Origin: a virus
IMG/VR virus record: IMGVR_UViG_3300042885_001483
Coordinates: 1-25,017 of that record
Strand: one strand, 5' to 3'
DNA length: 25,017 nucleotides
Shown: in pieces, positions 1 to 7,164 of the stretch
Position numbering within the stretch: position 1 is the stretch's first letter
Layout of the letters: every line of letters starts with the position of its first letter
The notes under the pieces: generated by a model
Seen by the model: the letters and a program-made list of their open reading frames with translations, nothing else
Databases searched by the model: none
What the model was told of the DNA's origin: nothing
Translations under genes and position numbers: made by a program

Positions 1-62
1 GGATTGCGGAATCCGGGGCCTTCGATGAGTTGCAGGGTTTCCAGATCAACGTGGAGCTTCAC
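1..62 (-). CDS. Probable tail-region protein, N-terminus only (cut by window edge)
   Basis: An open frame starts with GTG at 62 and runs off the left edge, giving 20 codons that begin VKLHVDLETLQLIEG. It is the next gene after the 653-residue tail protein, 24 bp beyond that gene's stop. A GTTGAC motif lies 14 nt upstream of the GTG, the same spacing as at other starts here, and a GGGG run lies between. The product is unknown; position suggests a tail tip or fibre component. Too little is visible to assign a family. Confidence 0.6.
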   Translation of the reverse strand, partial: MKLHVDLETLQLIEGPGFRN

Positions 63-76
63 GCTCGTGCCCCGCT

Positions 77-82
77 GTCAAC
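77..82 (-). promoter_or_regulatory. GTTGAC start-associated motif, site a
   Basis: Minus-strand GTTGAC, followed by A, 14 nt before the GTG of the partial gene at 62. It lies in the gap after the stop of the 653-residue tail gene. A second GTTGAC at 106-111 lies inside that gene's last codons. Confidence 0.6.
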
Positions 83-86
83 CGGA

Positions 87-2039
87 TCAAACGCCCGCGT
101 CATAGGTCAACCGGTGTCCCTCAAAGAACAAGCTCGTCCCGGACGCGGGTGGATTGAGCGTGATGCTTCCTGATTCGTTGCTCTCCTCGACTGCTGACAT
201 CGTGACTTTAGTCCAATCGCTGTTTGCAACTTTCCCCAACGGGTCCGGAGCATCGAATCCAACGATGAAGCGTCCCGACCATGCGAATGTCCCCTCACGC
301 CGGATCTTGGTGGCAGCTTGTTCCTTCGAGGTCGATCCGCTGAAGAACACGCTGTCGAACGCGTCTGGATTCTCCTGCGTCCAGTCCTGTCCGTTGATGC
401 TGAGTTGCCACTGACCAACCTCACGGGAAAGTTGCAGTCCGGTTTCTGCGTCGAACTCCTCGCTCCATTCCAGATCGGCCGAGCCGCTGATCGCCCCAAC
501 GCCACATGCACCCTCATGGGATTGCACGGTTCCCGGAGTGAGATGAAGTTTGAACGTGCGCTTCCGGTAGCGGTCGTTCGCGGTCTCCTCTGAATACACG
601 AGCGGTGCAAATCCAAACCGGGAACCGCTTCGCAATTTTATCGCCGCCAGCAGTAGGTAGCCCCCCACCACGTCGGGACCGATGAGGGATTCGGGGTTCT
701 TTTTTTCGGCGGGCTTGATCGGGGCGTCTCCCACCCGACCACCGTCGTCCCACGCGTCCCATGCAGTCTGCCACGCTTGAAGATCCTCCACGTATTGCGC
801 GTAGGCTTCCGCATCCGCCACTACCTTCCATTGCGTCTGGCCATCAATGGTGACTTCCTCCTCGATGCGAGCGACGCGGATTTCCCAGGCATCCTCGTCT
901 TGCTCAAGGGTGAGTGATGCCTGGAGCGTGGCTGCATCAGTCGTCAGCACATGGGTCTGGGTCGTCACCCATTCAGAACCGTTCTCGCCGTATTCGTAAC
1001 GTCCCGCCTGGATTGTCACCCGGTAGCACTTACCCGTGCGGCTCACGAGGGTGAGCTCGTTGGCTGCGCCGTCGCCCGTGTATGACATCAGACTGGAGAA
1101 TGCGTATGAGGAGACTGCCGACATTGGAAACGATGTGAGCGCCTCGGACTCCTGAAACACCCCGTGCCCATCCATCCACAAGTCGCCAATCGGATCAGAA
1201 AGCGCCATTTCCGCGTATCCGTCCCGGTAGATGGAACTGCCGACCGCCAGATTCGAGCCACCCGAATACACAGCCCCCTCGTGTTTGGAGCTTTCCCGAT
1301 GGATGACGGGAGCGTTCTTCCGACGAACCCGATTGATCCAGGTGGAAAACTGCCCGTTCCATTTGTCCCCCTCGTCACCGACCATGCCGTAGGGCTCCCC
1401 AGAAAACCACGGGCCCAGCGCCACCACGTCACCTCCGCCGATGATCCCAAGGTATCCGTCGCTCTCACTGCGGGTCGCTCCCTGGCCGATGTAGGAGTAG
1501 GTGCCGAGACCATTGCCCGTTGCATCGCGAAAGTCATCCGGTTCGCTCATCCACCGCTGCAACTCTCCCGCCAGCCACGCTTTGTCCACGGCCTCGGAGA
1601 GAGTGATCTCAATGTGAGCTGGAGGATCCTCGAACGCATCCTTCTGCTTCGCAGTGGTCGCAGTCCGGGTATGGGTCAGCCCGATGGTGTGGTTGCCGTC
1701 CTCCACCGTCTCGACCCGCACCTGGTTTGCGTCCTGATCGAACACGTAAGACCGAGTGAGCGTGCCGCTCCAATCATCCTCTTCCGACAGGTCCACCGAA
1801 GTGGATTTTCTGTAGGCAGCAAACCCACAGATCGGCTCGTCCTCAAGCGTGCCGTCCTCCTTGAACTCCCGGGTGTTCTTGAATTGGAGGTAGAAGTCGT
1901 CTCCGTGGAAACCGCGCGTTCGTGAGTTTGCGCTGCCTGCTGGAGCGATGAAAAACGGCGTGAGAGGCAGGCGGAACCACACTTGTTTGATCGGCACTGC
2001 CGGGATGGGCGGCATCAGGTCGTTTGCGCTGAAGTTCAT
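87..2039 (-). CDS. Large tail-associated protein, function unknown
   Basis: A 650-residue protein if started at the ATG at 2039; a TTG at 2048, overlapping the upstream stop as TTGA, would add three residues. I recognise no catalytic motif. The protein is acidic and rich in Gly, Ser, Trp and aromatic residues, which suits an extracellular beta-rich virion protein. It follows tape measure and two other tail genes, so a tail tip, baseplate hub or fibre-associated role is likely by position only. No signal peptide or clear membrane segment is seen. A degenerate motif, GCTGAC, lies 12 nt before the ATG. Its last codons encode HRLTY, as do the last codons of the upstream gene. Confidence 0.75.
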   Translation of the reverse strand: MNFSANDLMPPIPAVPIKQVWFRLPLTPFFIAPAGSANSRTRGFHGDDFYLQFKNTREFKEDGTLEDEPICGFAAYRKSTSVDLSEEDDWSGTLTRSYVFDQDANQVRVETVEDGNHTIGLTHTRTATTAKQKDAFEDPPAHIEITLSEAVDKAWLAGELQRWMSEPDDFRDATGNGLGTYSYIGQGATRSESDGYLGIIGGGDVVALGPWFSGEPYGMVGDEGDKWNGQFSTWINRVRRKNAPVIHRESSKHEGAVYSGGSNLAVGSSIYRDGYAEMALSDPIGDLWMDGHGVFQESEALTSFPMSAVSSYAFSSLMSYTGDGAANELTLVSRTGKCYRVTIQAGRYEYGENGSEWVTTQTHVLTTDAATLQASLTLEQDEDAWEIRVARIEEEVTIDGQTQWKVVADAEAYAQYVEDLQAWQTAWDAWDDGGRVGDAPIKPAEKKNPESLIGPDVVGGYLLLAAIKLRSGSRFGFAPLVYSEETANDRYRKRTFKLHLTPGTVQSHEGACGVGAISGSADLEWSEEFDAETGLQLSREVGQWQLSINGQDWTQENPDAFDSVFFSGSTSKEQAATKIRREGTFAWSGRFIVGFDAPDPLGKVANSDWTKVTMSAVEESNESGSITLNPPASGTSLFFEGHRLTYDAGV

Positions 2040-2044
2040 TTGCT

Positions 2045-2692
2045 TCAATAGGTCAGCCGGTGATAGGTGAGCTCTTTGCCAACACGAATTTCTCCTGCCC
2101 CCGATCCCGATTGGATCGAGGTGACGTGCTCGCTAACGACCAACGATCCGCCCCCCGACTGAGCAATGCTGTGAACGCCATCCGCAACGAAGACCATGCC
2201 AAGCGAAACGACCGCCGTATTCGGCCGGCTCTCACCGATTTCCCAGTCGGGCATCTTGTGAGAATCGTAGTTCGGGCCGGTAACAATCTCCCATCGGGTG
2301 ACGAGCAGTGAACCGGAGGTCCTCAACGTGGCCTTCGCAAAGAAGTAGGTAGTCGCCGAGACGGTGAACGAGGCATCCCAGTTCTCTGCGACCAGATTGT
2401 TGAGCGTGCCCCATTCGATGTAATACCGCTTGCTTGTCTCCTGCTGGCTTGGAGGTGTGGCGGATGCGGCGATGTAGGGCGGGCGTGACCCAATGATGGC
2501 GAGCGGAATGGATTTGGCCCCAGCGCCCCCCGCAGCGGAGGGCTTTACGCGGAAGGTGAAGCCTGCCGTGGTTGAAACAATTTCGGTCCCTGGTCCCGGG
2601 CGCGGCGTGCGGGCTTCCAAGGCCTCGATGAGCAGGTTCCAGTCCTTGGCAAGGATCGGGTTGCCGGGGCGTTTTTTCGATGGCAGGCGCAT
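2045..2692 (-). CDS. Tail-region structural protein, function unknown
   Basis: 215 residues, starting with ATG four nucleotides after the stop of the preceding gene. The N-terminus (MRLPSKKRPGNPILAKDWN) is basic and proline-rich. The middle contains Gly/Ala-rich stretches and short beta-type segments. There are no cysteine clusters, membrane segments or catalytic motifs that I can name. It sits third after the tape measure gene, where siphoviruses encode distal tail and tip parts. The assignment rests on this context; the family is not recognised. Confidence 0.7.
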   Translation of the reverse strand: MRLPSKKRPGNPILAKDWNLLIEALEARTPRPGPGTEIVSTTAGFTFRVKPSAAGGAGAKSIPLAIIGSRPPYIAASATPPSQQETSKRYYIEWGTLNNLVAENWDASFTVSATTYFFAKATLRTSGSLLVTRWEIVTGPNYDSHKMPDWEIGESRPNTAVVSLGMVFVADGVHSIAQSGGGSLVVSEHVTSIQSGSGAGEIRVGKELTYHRLTY

Positions 2693-2696
2693 GGCT

Positions 2697-3419
2697 TCAG
2701 AGGTTGTAAATGTCTTCGTCCCAGCCCCCAGCGTCGGAGGAAATCCATTCGCGCTCGATCCGGTAAGAGTTACCTTCCTGACTTTGGCTCACACTGTTGA
2801 GCAGCCAAGTGCGACCGTCTGATAGAGTCGGCTGTCGCCCATCCGGGTTGTCGATCTGACCGATCTTGCGCACGTCGCTGGATGCCGCCGATGTCCGTCG
2901 CACCGTGGATTGCCGCCAGACAACCTTCGGCGAGTAATAGGAGGTTTGCCCCCGTAGGATCTTTTCCAATGCCTTCTTTCCAAGCTCGCTGGTCACCTTG
3001 TCCTTGTAGGAACTGCCGGACGAATCTTTGTCCTTGCCACTGCTGATCGCCTGCAGCGCCTCCTTCTCCTCGTCGGTGAGATCGCGAAACTTCTTGTGAG
3101 AGAGCAAGGGCTCCTCGGACAAGGACAGGCCGAGCGAATAGGTCGTCTTCGCTGGGTCGCTCGTGGTATTGTCAGTCCCCGCGTAGTTGCAGGTGATCTG
3201 GGCGATGTCACCTTCAGAAACCTGAGCCGTAGCGGAATCCACCCACATGAAAGGAATGTCCGAATGGGGAGTCCCGGGACGCGGCATCACCTGGGTGATC
3301 GAATTGCGATGGCAGAGGAAAACCTGGGTGGCCGTCCACTTGCCCTCGCGATCCACCGCCACCGAATAATCCGGCTGCGGGTAAAGTTTGCCCGGTTGAA
3401 TGGAAACGTGTCTCGGCAT
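2697..3419 (-). CDS. Minor tail-region protein, function unknown
   Basis: 240 residues, ATG start, directly downstream of the tape measure gene. A GTTGAC motif that provides the tape measure stop (GGT TGA C) lies 17 nt before the start. The sequence is hydrophilic, with a Lys/Ser/Asp-rich linker near residues 120-145 between two folded-looking halves. In lambda-like phages this place holds minor tail proteins M/L or distal tail proteins, but I see no motif that lets me choose. Confidence 0.7.
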   Translation of the reverse strand: MPRHVSIQPGKLYPQPDYSVAVDREGKWTATQVFLCHRNSITQVMPRPGTPHSDIPFMWVDSATAQVSEGDIAQITCNYAGTDNTTSDPAKTTYSLGLSLSEEPLLSHKKFRDLTDEEKEALQAISSGKDKDSSGSSYKDKVTSELGKKALEKILRGQTSYYSPKVVWRQSTVRRTSAASSDVRKIGQIDNPDGRQPTLSDGRTWLLNSVSQSQEGNSYRIEREWISSDAGGWDEDIYNL

Positions 3420-3436
3420 CTTGGCCAGGACTTGGC

Positions 3437-3442
3437 GTCAAC
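3437..3442 (-). promoter_or_regulatory. GTTGAC start-associated motif, site b
   Basis: The motif overlaps the tape measure stop codon and lies 17 nt before the ATG at 3419. No Shine-Dalgarno sequence is visible in between (the last bases before ATG are GGCCAAG). Confidence 0.6.
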
Positions 3443-5120
3443 CGAATGCGGAACCGTAGGTGCCGGTGCCGGGTTTCATGCGTTCGCTCATGTCCCGGAG
3501 AATCCGGTTCGTCTCGCTGGTCAGCTTGTTGTTCTCCCGCTGCGCGTCGAGGGTGCCGGACGAATATCCACCGCCGCCGACTTTACCGAGCGACGTGACG
3601 ATGGGAGCCAATGTGGAGGCTGACGTGCTGACGGCCGCGGGCGTGTTGGCTGTCTTGACCTTCGCCGCAGAAGTCGCGGCCTGTTTCACATCCTCTGGCT
3701 TCGGAAGCGCCTCCCGGATGGTGCCAAGGACGTTGTTCATGCCCTCCCTCAGTCCAGTCGTGTCGATCACCTCGGCGGTGTTGGAGAATACGTCGCCGAA
3801 GCGGGCGGAGATGTTTTCGCCGGCCTCTTTGAGCCTGAGTCCCACCTTGGCGGCGAGCGGTCCAAGCTGGTCGCCCGCATCACTGAATCGCGCCGCAGCT
3901 TCGGCATCGAGAATGCCCGCCGATTCGCGCAAGGCTCCTTGGGCGGAGTTGATAGATTCACCCTTCCCGAACAACTCGGCCAGCGGGCGAGCGATCTCGA
4001 TTGCTTCGGCGATTCCTTTTTGGAGGAAGCCGACGGCGCTGAGAAAGATCCCGATCAGCGCATTGCCCATGCCCTTCCAGAAGTCGGCAGTGGTGAGGAC
4101 CTGGAAGTAGGTGATGGCCGTCTTGAAAATCTCCACGATGTATTGCCCAGCAGCCGCAATGGTGGCGCGGAGCGTGGCCCACAGGAAATTCACGCTCATG
4201 GCAAACCCGAGCTTCAACGATGATCCGACAAGGTTGATGAACTGGCCGCTCTTGAACACGGCGATGACGTATTGCAAGGCGTCTCGGATTTTGTTCCCTG
4301 CCTCCGCCGCAAGCGGAGCGAGTTTCTGGGCAAGGGCGATGGCCTGTTCAACCAGGGGCCGGATCGCATCGTTGATTGGCGTGCCGAGTGTCAGGAAGAC
4401 CTCGTTGATCGTGTCCTTGAGGGTGGAGAACAAGCCGTTGGTCGTCTTGCTTTGCGCCTCCATCATGCCCGAGAACTTTCCGCCCTGCGCGGTCATGTCG
4501 ATGAACGCCCGCTCGATGTTGGGGAATCCGACCTTGCCGGACTCCACGAGCTTCTTCACCTCGGAGTCCGACACGCCGAACTGCTTCGCGAGCTCTCCGA
4601 TGATCGGAATCCCCCGGCCAGTGAGCTGGTTGATGTCCTCAGCGAAGAGCCGCCCCTGGACCCGTGCTTTGCCGTAGAGCTCGGCGATCTCGTTGACCGG
4701 TGCCTGCACGCCCGCCGACACGTCGCCAATGCGGGCGAGAGTCGCGGCCACCGTGTCAGAACCTTCACCAAAGGCGATGAGCTTGCGGCCGGCATCCGCG
4801 AGTTCAGGGAACTCGAACGGCGTCTTTGCCCCAAGTTCACGGAGTTGCGCGAGAGTTTGCTCCGCCTTGCCCGCATCCCCAATCAGGGTCGCAAAGGCCA
4901 CTTTTGTTTGCTCGAAATCTGCGGCGGAAGTAACCGCCTTCATTCCTGCGGCTAGTGCTACGCCGCCACCAGCGAGTGCTGCCCCGAGCCCGACTTTCAA
5001 CCCAGCGGCGGTGAGGCTTGCCATCTTTTTGGCAGATGCGGAAACGAGCTGGGTGGCACCCGCCATGGACCGCTGCAACGCGGAGATGTCGGCTCCAAGG
5101 GTGACGGTCAGGGCGCTCAT
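3438..5120 (-). CDS. Tail tape measure protein
   Basis: 560 residues. The N-terminal region (about 1-240) matches the tape-measure domain style: MSALTVTLGADISALQRSM, a Gly/Ala-rich hydrophobic segment near 40-62, then an AADFEQTKVAFATLIGD block typical of this family. The middle holds long hydrophobic helices (about 290-370), and the C-terminus is Ala/Thr/Ser-rich. Tape measure proteins set tail length and line the tail tube before DNA ejection. At roughly 1.5 angstrom per residue it would imply a tail near 80-90 nm, quite short. The start ATG overlaps the stop of the frameshifted chaperone as ATGA, and GTTGAC lies 14 nt upstream. Position after the G/GT gene pair is the standard siphovirus order. 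Confidence 0.92.
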   Translation of the reverse strand: MSALTVTLGADISALQRSMAGATQLVSASAKKMASLTAAGLKVGLGAALAGGGVALAAGMKAVTSAADFEQTKVAFATLIGDAGKAEQTLAQLRELGAKTPFEFPELADAGRKLIAFGEGSDTVAATLARIGDVSAGVQAPVNEIAELYGKARVQGRLFAEDINQLTGRGIPIIGELAKQFGVSDSEVKKLVESGKVGFPNIERAFIDMTAQGGKFSGMMEAQSKTTNGLFSTLKDTINEVFLTLGTPINDAIRPLVEQAIALAQKLAPLAAEAGNKIRDALQYVIAVFKSGQFINLVGSSLKLGFAMSVNFLWATLRATIAAAGQYIVEIFKTAITYFQVLTTADFWKGMGNALIGIFLSAVGFLQKGIAEAIEIARPLAELFGKGESINSAQGALRESAGILDAEAAARFSDAGDQLGPLAAKVGLRLKEAGENISARFGDVFSNTAEVIDTTGLREGMNNVLGTIREALPKPEDVKQAATSAAKVKTANTPAAVSTSASTLAPIVTSLGKVGGGGYSSGTLDAQRENNKLTSETNRILRDMSERMKPGTGTYGSAFG

Positions 5121-5760
5121 GATCCTGCATCAGCGTCAACCGACTGACTCCACCTGAGTCGAAGCAACGCAAGTTGGTCTCCTAAATCCAATCCGGTAGT
5201 AGTGGATTGGCTCCACTCCGTCCGTACCCCATTCCGCCGCAGTAGGCAGTGCTGATACTGCGCCAACCGTGCCAACGGCATGAACAGGATCCGTTCCTCG
5301 GGCCAACCGGTTTCGGCAGCGATGGCGAATACCTGGGCGGCTAGGAAGCCGGGTTCGTCACAGGGAGGGGCTTTTTTCCGCCGAGGTCTCCCATGGTTTC
5401 GACCTGTGCCGCCTCCAGCTCCCGGCTTTGTTCTTCGAGGCTCTTGAGCGCGGTCTGAAAGTCGGTCGGGGTGAGTCCACCGCAGAAGATCAGTGCCGCT
5501 TCTCGGAATCCTTGGGCGTTGAACGAAGCTCGCACCACCTCGGGCCAGGGTGCGCAGTGGGTGAAGACAAATCCCATGATGGCCGAAGTAAATTCGGTTG
5601 TGCCGTCCGCAGGCATTTCACCTTTGACCAGCGGGTTCTCGGTGCGGAGAAGCACGTCGTAGCTTGCCAGATTTAGCGGGCGCATGGAGTGTCCGGCAAT
5701 GATGGTCTCCACGTTGTGGAAGGAAGCGGAGAGCAGTTTCTGGCGTTCAAGGTCATTCAT
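5117..5760 (-). CDS. Tail assembly chaperone, -1 frameshift fusion product (lambda gpGT-like)
   Basis: Reading as the join 5760-5371 then 5371-5117, ribosomes slipping -1 at A AAA AAG would make a 214-residue protein: 130 residues shared with the short chaperone, then 84 new ones starting APPCDEPGFLAAQ. The second frame has no stop for 84 codons and no early start codon, so it is reached only by frameshifting or is otherwise unexplained. It ends in TGA overlapping the tape measure ATG (ATGA). In lambda, gpG and gpGT coat the tape measure protein and recruit tail tube subunits; order, size and overlap fit that system closely. Confidence 0.85.
5135..5140 (-). promoter_or_regulatory. GTTGAC start-associated motif, site c
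   Basis: 14 nt before the tape measure ATG. It lies inside the frameshifted chaperone reading frame, encoding Val-Asp, so it is not merely a stop codon context. Confidence 0.55.
5341..5760 (-). CDS. Tail assembly chaperone, short form (lambda gpG-like)
   Basis: 139 residues in the zero frame, ATG start six nucleotides after the previous stop. It is helical and acidic at the C-terminus (LKSLEEQSRELEAAQVE), then reaches GGKKPLP at the slippery site, and stops nine codons later at TAG. No sequence family name is certain. Its role is inferred from its place between tail tube and tape measure genes and from the frameshift architecture. The short form should be the more abundant product, as in lambda. 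Confidence 0.82.
   Translation of the reverse strand: MNDLERQKLLSASFHNVETIIAGHSMRPLNLASYDVLLRTENPLVKGEMPADGTTEFTSAIMGFVFTHCAPWPEVVRASFNAQGFREAALIFCGGLTPTDFQTALKSLEEQSRELEAAQVETMGDLGGKKPLPVTNPAS
5371..5377 (-). other. Programmed -1 ribosomal frameshift site A AAA AAG
   Basis: In the chaperone frame the codons are GGA AAA AAG CCC, giving the heptamer A AAA AAG, a classic bacterial -1 slip site known from dnaX. A Shine-Dalgarno-like GGGAG ends ten nucleotides upstream, the spacing reported to stimulate slipping in dnaX. A small GGCT-TCCT-AGCC hairpin follows about 20 nt downstream and contains the zero-frame stop. Confidence 0.85.
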
Positions 5761-5766
5761 AGGATC

Positions 5767-6168
5767 TCAGAGGTATTTGAGGAAAAGGTCTTCAGTGGCA
5801 GGTGTGGCATCGAGCGGGATGAAGGCGATCTTGCCACGGCGTCTCACGCAACCGAGCGGCACGTCCTGCTTCACCTTGTCCACCAGGCGCTGGCGGTTCA
5901 TGAGCGCGCACTTGATGTAGGCGAACGGGTGCTCCGGGTTGGCCAGGTGCCAAGCCTCGTCGTTCCACGCTTCGATGAGTTCCTTGGTCTGGAAACGATT
6001 GTCCGCGCTTTGTGGCTCGAAGAACCAAACGGTGCGCTCGCCATGAATGCCATCGCCGACGACTCGGACGAACGGTTTCTCGGCGAGCGGAATGCCCACT
6101 GCCGTCAAGGCTGAGGCGAGGCAGGTGTTGCTGGTGGCGGTGGATGAAATGTGGGTGATGGCGTTCAT
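5767..6168 (-). CDS. Small tail-module protein, function unknown
   Basis: 133 residues if started at the ATG at 6168 (MNAITHISS). An upstream in-frame start at 6210 would overlap the tube gene and has no better signal. The C-terminal half (ANPEHPFAYIKCALMNR to the end) is basic and well structured. No motif is recognised. It lies between the tube-like and chaperone genes, a place often holding an extra tail protein in siphoviruses. Confidence 0.7.
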   Translation of the reverse strand: MNAITHISSTATSNTCLASALTAVGIPLAEKPFVRVVGDGIHGERTVWFFEPQSADNRFQTKELIEAWNDEAWHLANPEHPFAYIKCALMNRQRLVDKVKQDVPLGCVRRRGKIAFIPLDATPATEDLFLKYL

Positions 6169-6196
6169 ATCGGTATCTCGTTCGGAAAAGTTTGGT

Positions 6197-6577
6197 TCAC
6201 GCGCCGCCACCAGAGGTCACCAGCGGATAGTTGGTGGCGGTGATGTCGATCTTCTCGAAGTCCTCGTTGTTGAGGGCGCGGCTGATCTGCTTGATGATCG
6301 TGGTGCCGCCACTGGATTGCATGTGGGCGGGAATCGCATTCGTGAGAGCCAGAGCCGCACCAATTTTCCCTGCGAACGGTCCCGTTTTCTTCACCAAGCC
6401 GGACAGCTTGATCTCGGCCTTCTCCTGATAGAGTGCGAGACCGATGATTTCACCGCCCTTGTCCAAAACGGTCTTCTCCTGGTTGGAGTAGTCGAAGGAA
6501 AGGTCGGTGATGATGATTCCGGTTTCATCCTGGGGAATGCCCCAGTTGCCGGTGGTGCCAAGGAAAGTCGCGGCCAT
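6197..6577 (-). CDS. Probable tail tube (major tail) protein
   Basis: 126 residues, ATG start. The protein alternates short beta-type segments (GIIITDLSFDYSNQEKTV, EIIGLALYQEKAEIKLSG) with small loops and a Gly-rich tail, in keeping with a compact tube protein. The order U-like, this protein, chaperone pair, tape measure is the lambda order U-V-G-T-H, which is the main reason for the call. A GTTGAC motif is 17 nt upstream and there is no Shine-Dalgarno sequence before the ATG. It is shorter than lambda gpV, which carries an extra Ig-like domain. Confidence 0.65.
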   Translation of the reverse strand: MAATFLGTTGNWGIPQDETGIIITDLSFDYSNQEKTVLDKGGEIIGLALYQEKAEIKLSGLVKKTGPFAGKIGAALALTNAIPAHMQSSGGTTIIKQISRALNNEDFEKIDITATNYPLVTSGGGA

Positions 6578-6594
6578 TTGACCGCGTGCGGCGT

Positions 6595-6600
6595 GTCAAC
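6595..6600 (-). promoter_or_regulatory. GTTGAC start-associated motif, site d
   Basis: 17 nt before the ATG at 6577. The leader ends in GGTCAA next to ATG, so TTGAC and GTCAA can pair around a 12-nt loop directly in front of the start. Confidence 0.6.
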
Positions 6601-6633
6601 CCACTCGACACAAATTGGAAAATCAATAGGGTC

Positions 6634-6648
6634 GGATCGTTCCGATCC
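6634..6648 (-). other. Short perfect hairpin in intergenic leader
   Basis: GGATCG, three-base loop, CGATCC: a six-base-pair perfect stem just downstream (minus strand) of the longer hairpin. It is not followed by a T run, so it does not look like a classical terminator. Confidence 0.5.
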
Positions 6649-6707
6649 ATCTGGGCGGAGGCATGTCGGTTCTATGTCATGAGGGAGCCGACAAACTCCG
6701 CCCAGAT
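6649..6707 (-). other. Long two-tier hairpin between tail genes
   Basis: Perfect 12-bp inverted repeat ATCTGGGCGGAG (6649-6660) with CTCCGCCCAGAT (6696-6707). Nested within it is an 8-bp stem (6665-6672 with 6685-6692, one G-U in RNA) closed by a 12-nt loop. It begins three bases after the stop of the U-like gene and occupies most of the 132-bp gap before the tube gene. It could be a processing or mRNA-stabilising structure, a weak terminator or a REP-like repeat. Confidence 0.65.
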
Positions 6708-6709
6708 TT

Positions 6710-7141
6710 TCACACCGCAGACACGATCGCTTCGTAGCTGAGAACTGATTCACGCCCCCGAGACTCGTCCGGTGTAGTCACGCTTTCCCGTTCTAGCAGG
6801 TCGTGGAGCACGAAGGTGTCTGAATCCAATGCTCCTTGGATCGTCGCCTTGCCACCGAGCAATGCCACCAGCTTTCCTGCCCATTCTGCGTGCGTTTCGG
6901 CTGGCGTGTCGTCCACTTGGGAAAACAGATGCACATCGAGTTTCACCCGTGCGGAGTGCGGCATTGCAGGAATCGGCTTCGCTTCCGAGGGATTGAGGAC
7001 CACGCACGGGCGGGTGCGGATTTCATCACGTCTGGCGACATGAATTGGCAGGGCGGTTGAATCAGGAAATTCCTCGGGCCGGTTGGCGTCGATCCACTCG
7101 GCCAAGAGTGATGAGAGGCGGTCTTCGATCAGGTTGGGCAT
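6710..7141 (-). CDS. Probable tail terminator / minor tail protein U-like
   Basis: 143 residues, ATG start. The layout is an N-terminal helix (LIEDRLSSLLAEWIDAN), then beta strands with RTRPCVVLNPSE and RVKLDVHLFSQVDD, then a helix and strand, which fits the small alpha/beta fold of tail terminators and completion proteins. Its place between the Z-like gene and the tube gene matches lambda U. GTTGAC lies 17 nt upstream, overlapping the upstream stop codon. Fold assignment is by eye only. Confidence 0.62.
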   Translation of the reverse strand: MPNLIEDRLSSLLAEWIDANRPEEFPDSTALPIHVARRDEIRTRPCVVLNPSEAKPIPAMPHSARVKLDVHLFSQVDDTPAETHAEWAGKLVALLGGKATIQGALDSDTFVLHDLLERESVTTPDESRGRESVLSYEAIVSAV

Positions 7142-7158
7142 CTTGACCGACGAGGCGA

Positions 7159-7164
7159 GTCAAC
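7159..7164 (-). promoter_or_regulatory. GTTGAC start-associated motif, site e
   Basis: It provides the stop of the Z-like gene (AGT TGA C) and lies 17 nt before the ATG at 7141. As at site d, the leader ends in GGTCAAG, complementary to TTGAC, around an 11-nt loop. Confidence 0.6.

Noticed and set aside
1164-1925. Long plus-strand open frame (253 codons) opposite the large tail gene
   Set aside because: It mirrors the coding frame of a well-supported minus-strand gene in G+C-rich DNA, has no recognisable domain and no ribosome site; taken as a shadow frame. The same holds for long plus-strand frames at 12590-13411, 16871-17818 and 19753-20523.
4837-5172. 111-codon minus-strand frame over the tape measure start
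   Set aside because: It is out of frame with both the tape measure gene and the frameshifted chaperone, which explain this stretch fully.
6634-6707. Intrinsic terminator before the tube gene
   Set aside because: The hairpins are strong but lack a following T run; kept only as structured elements of unknown role.
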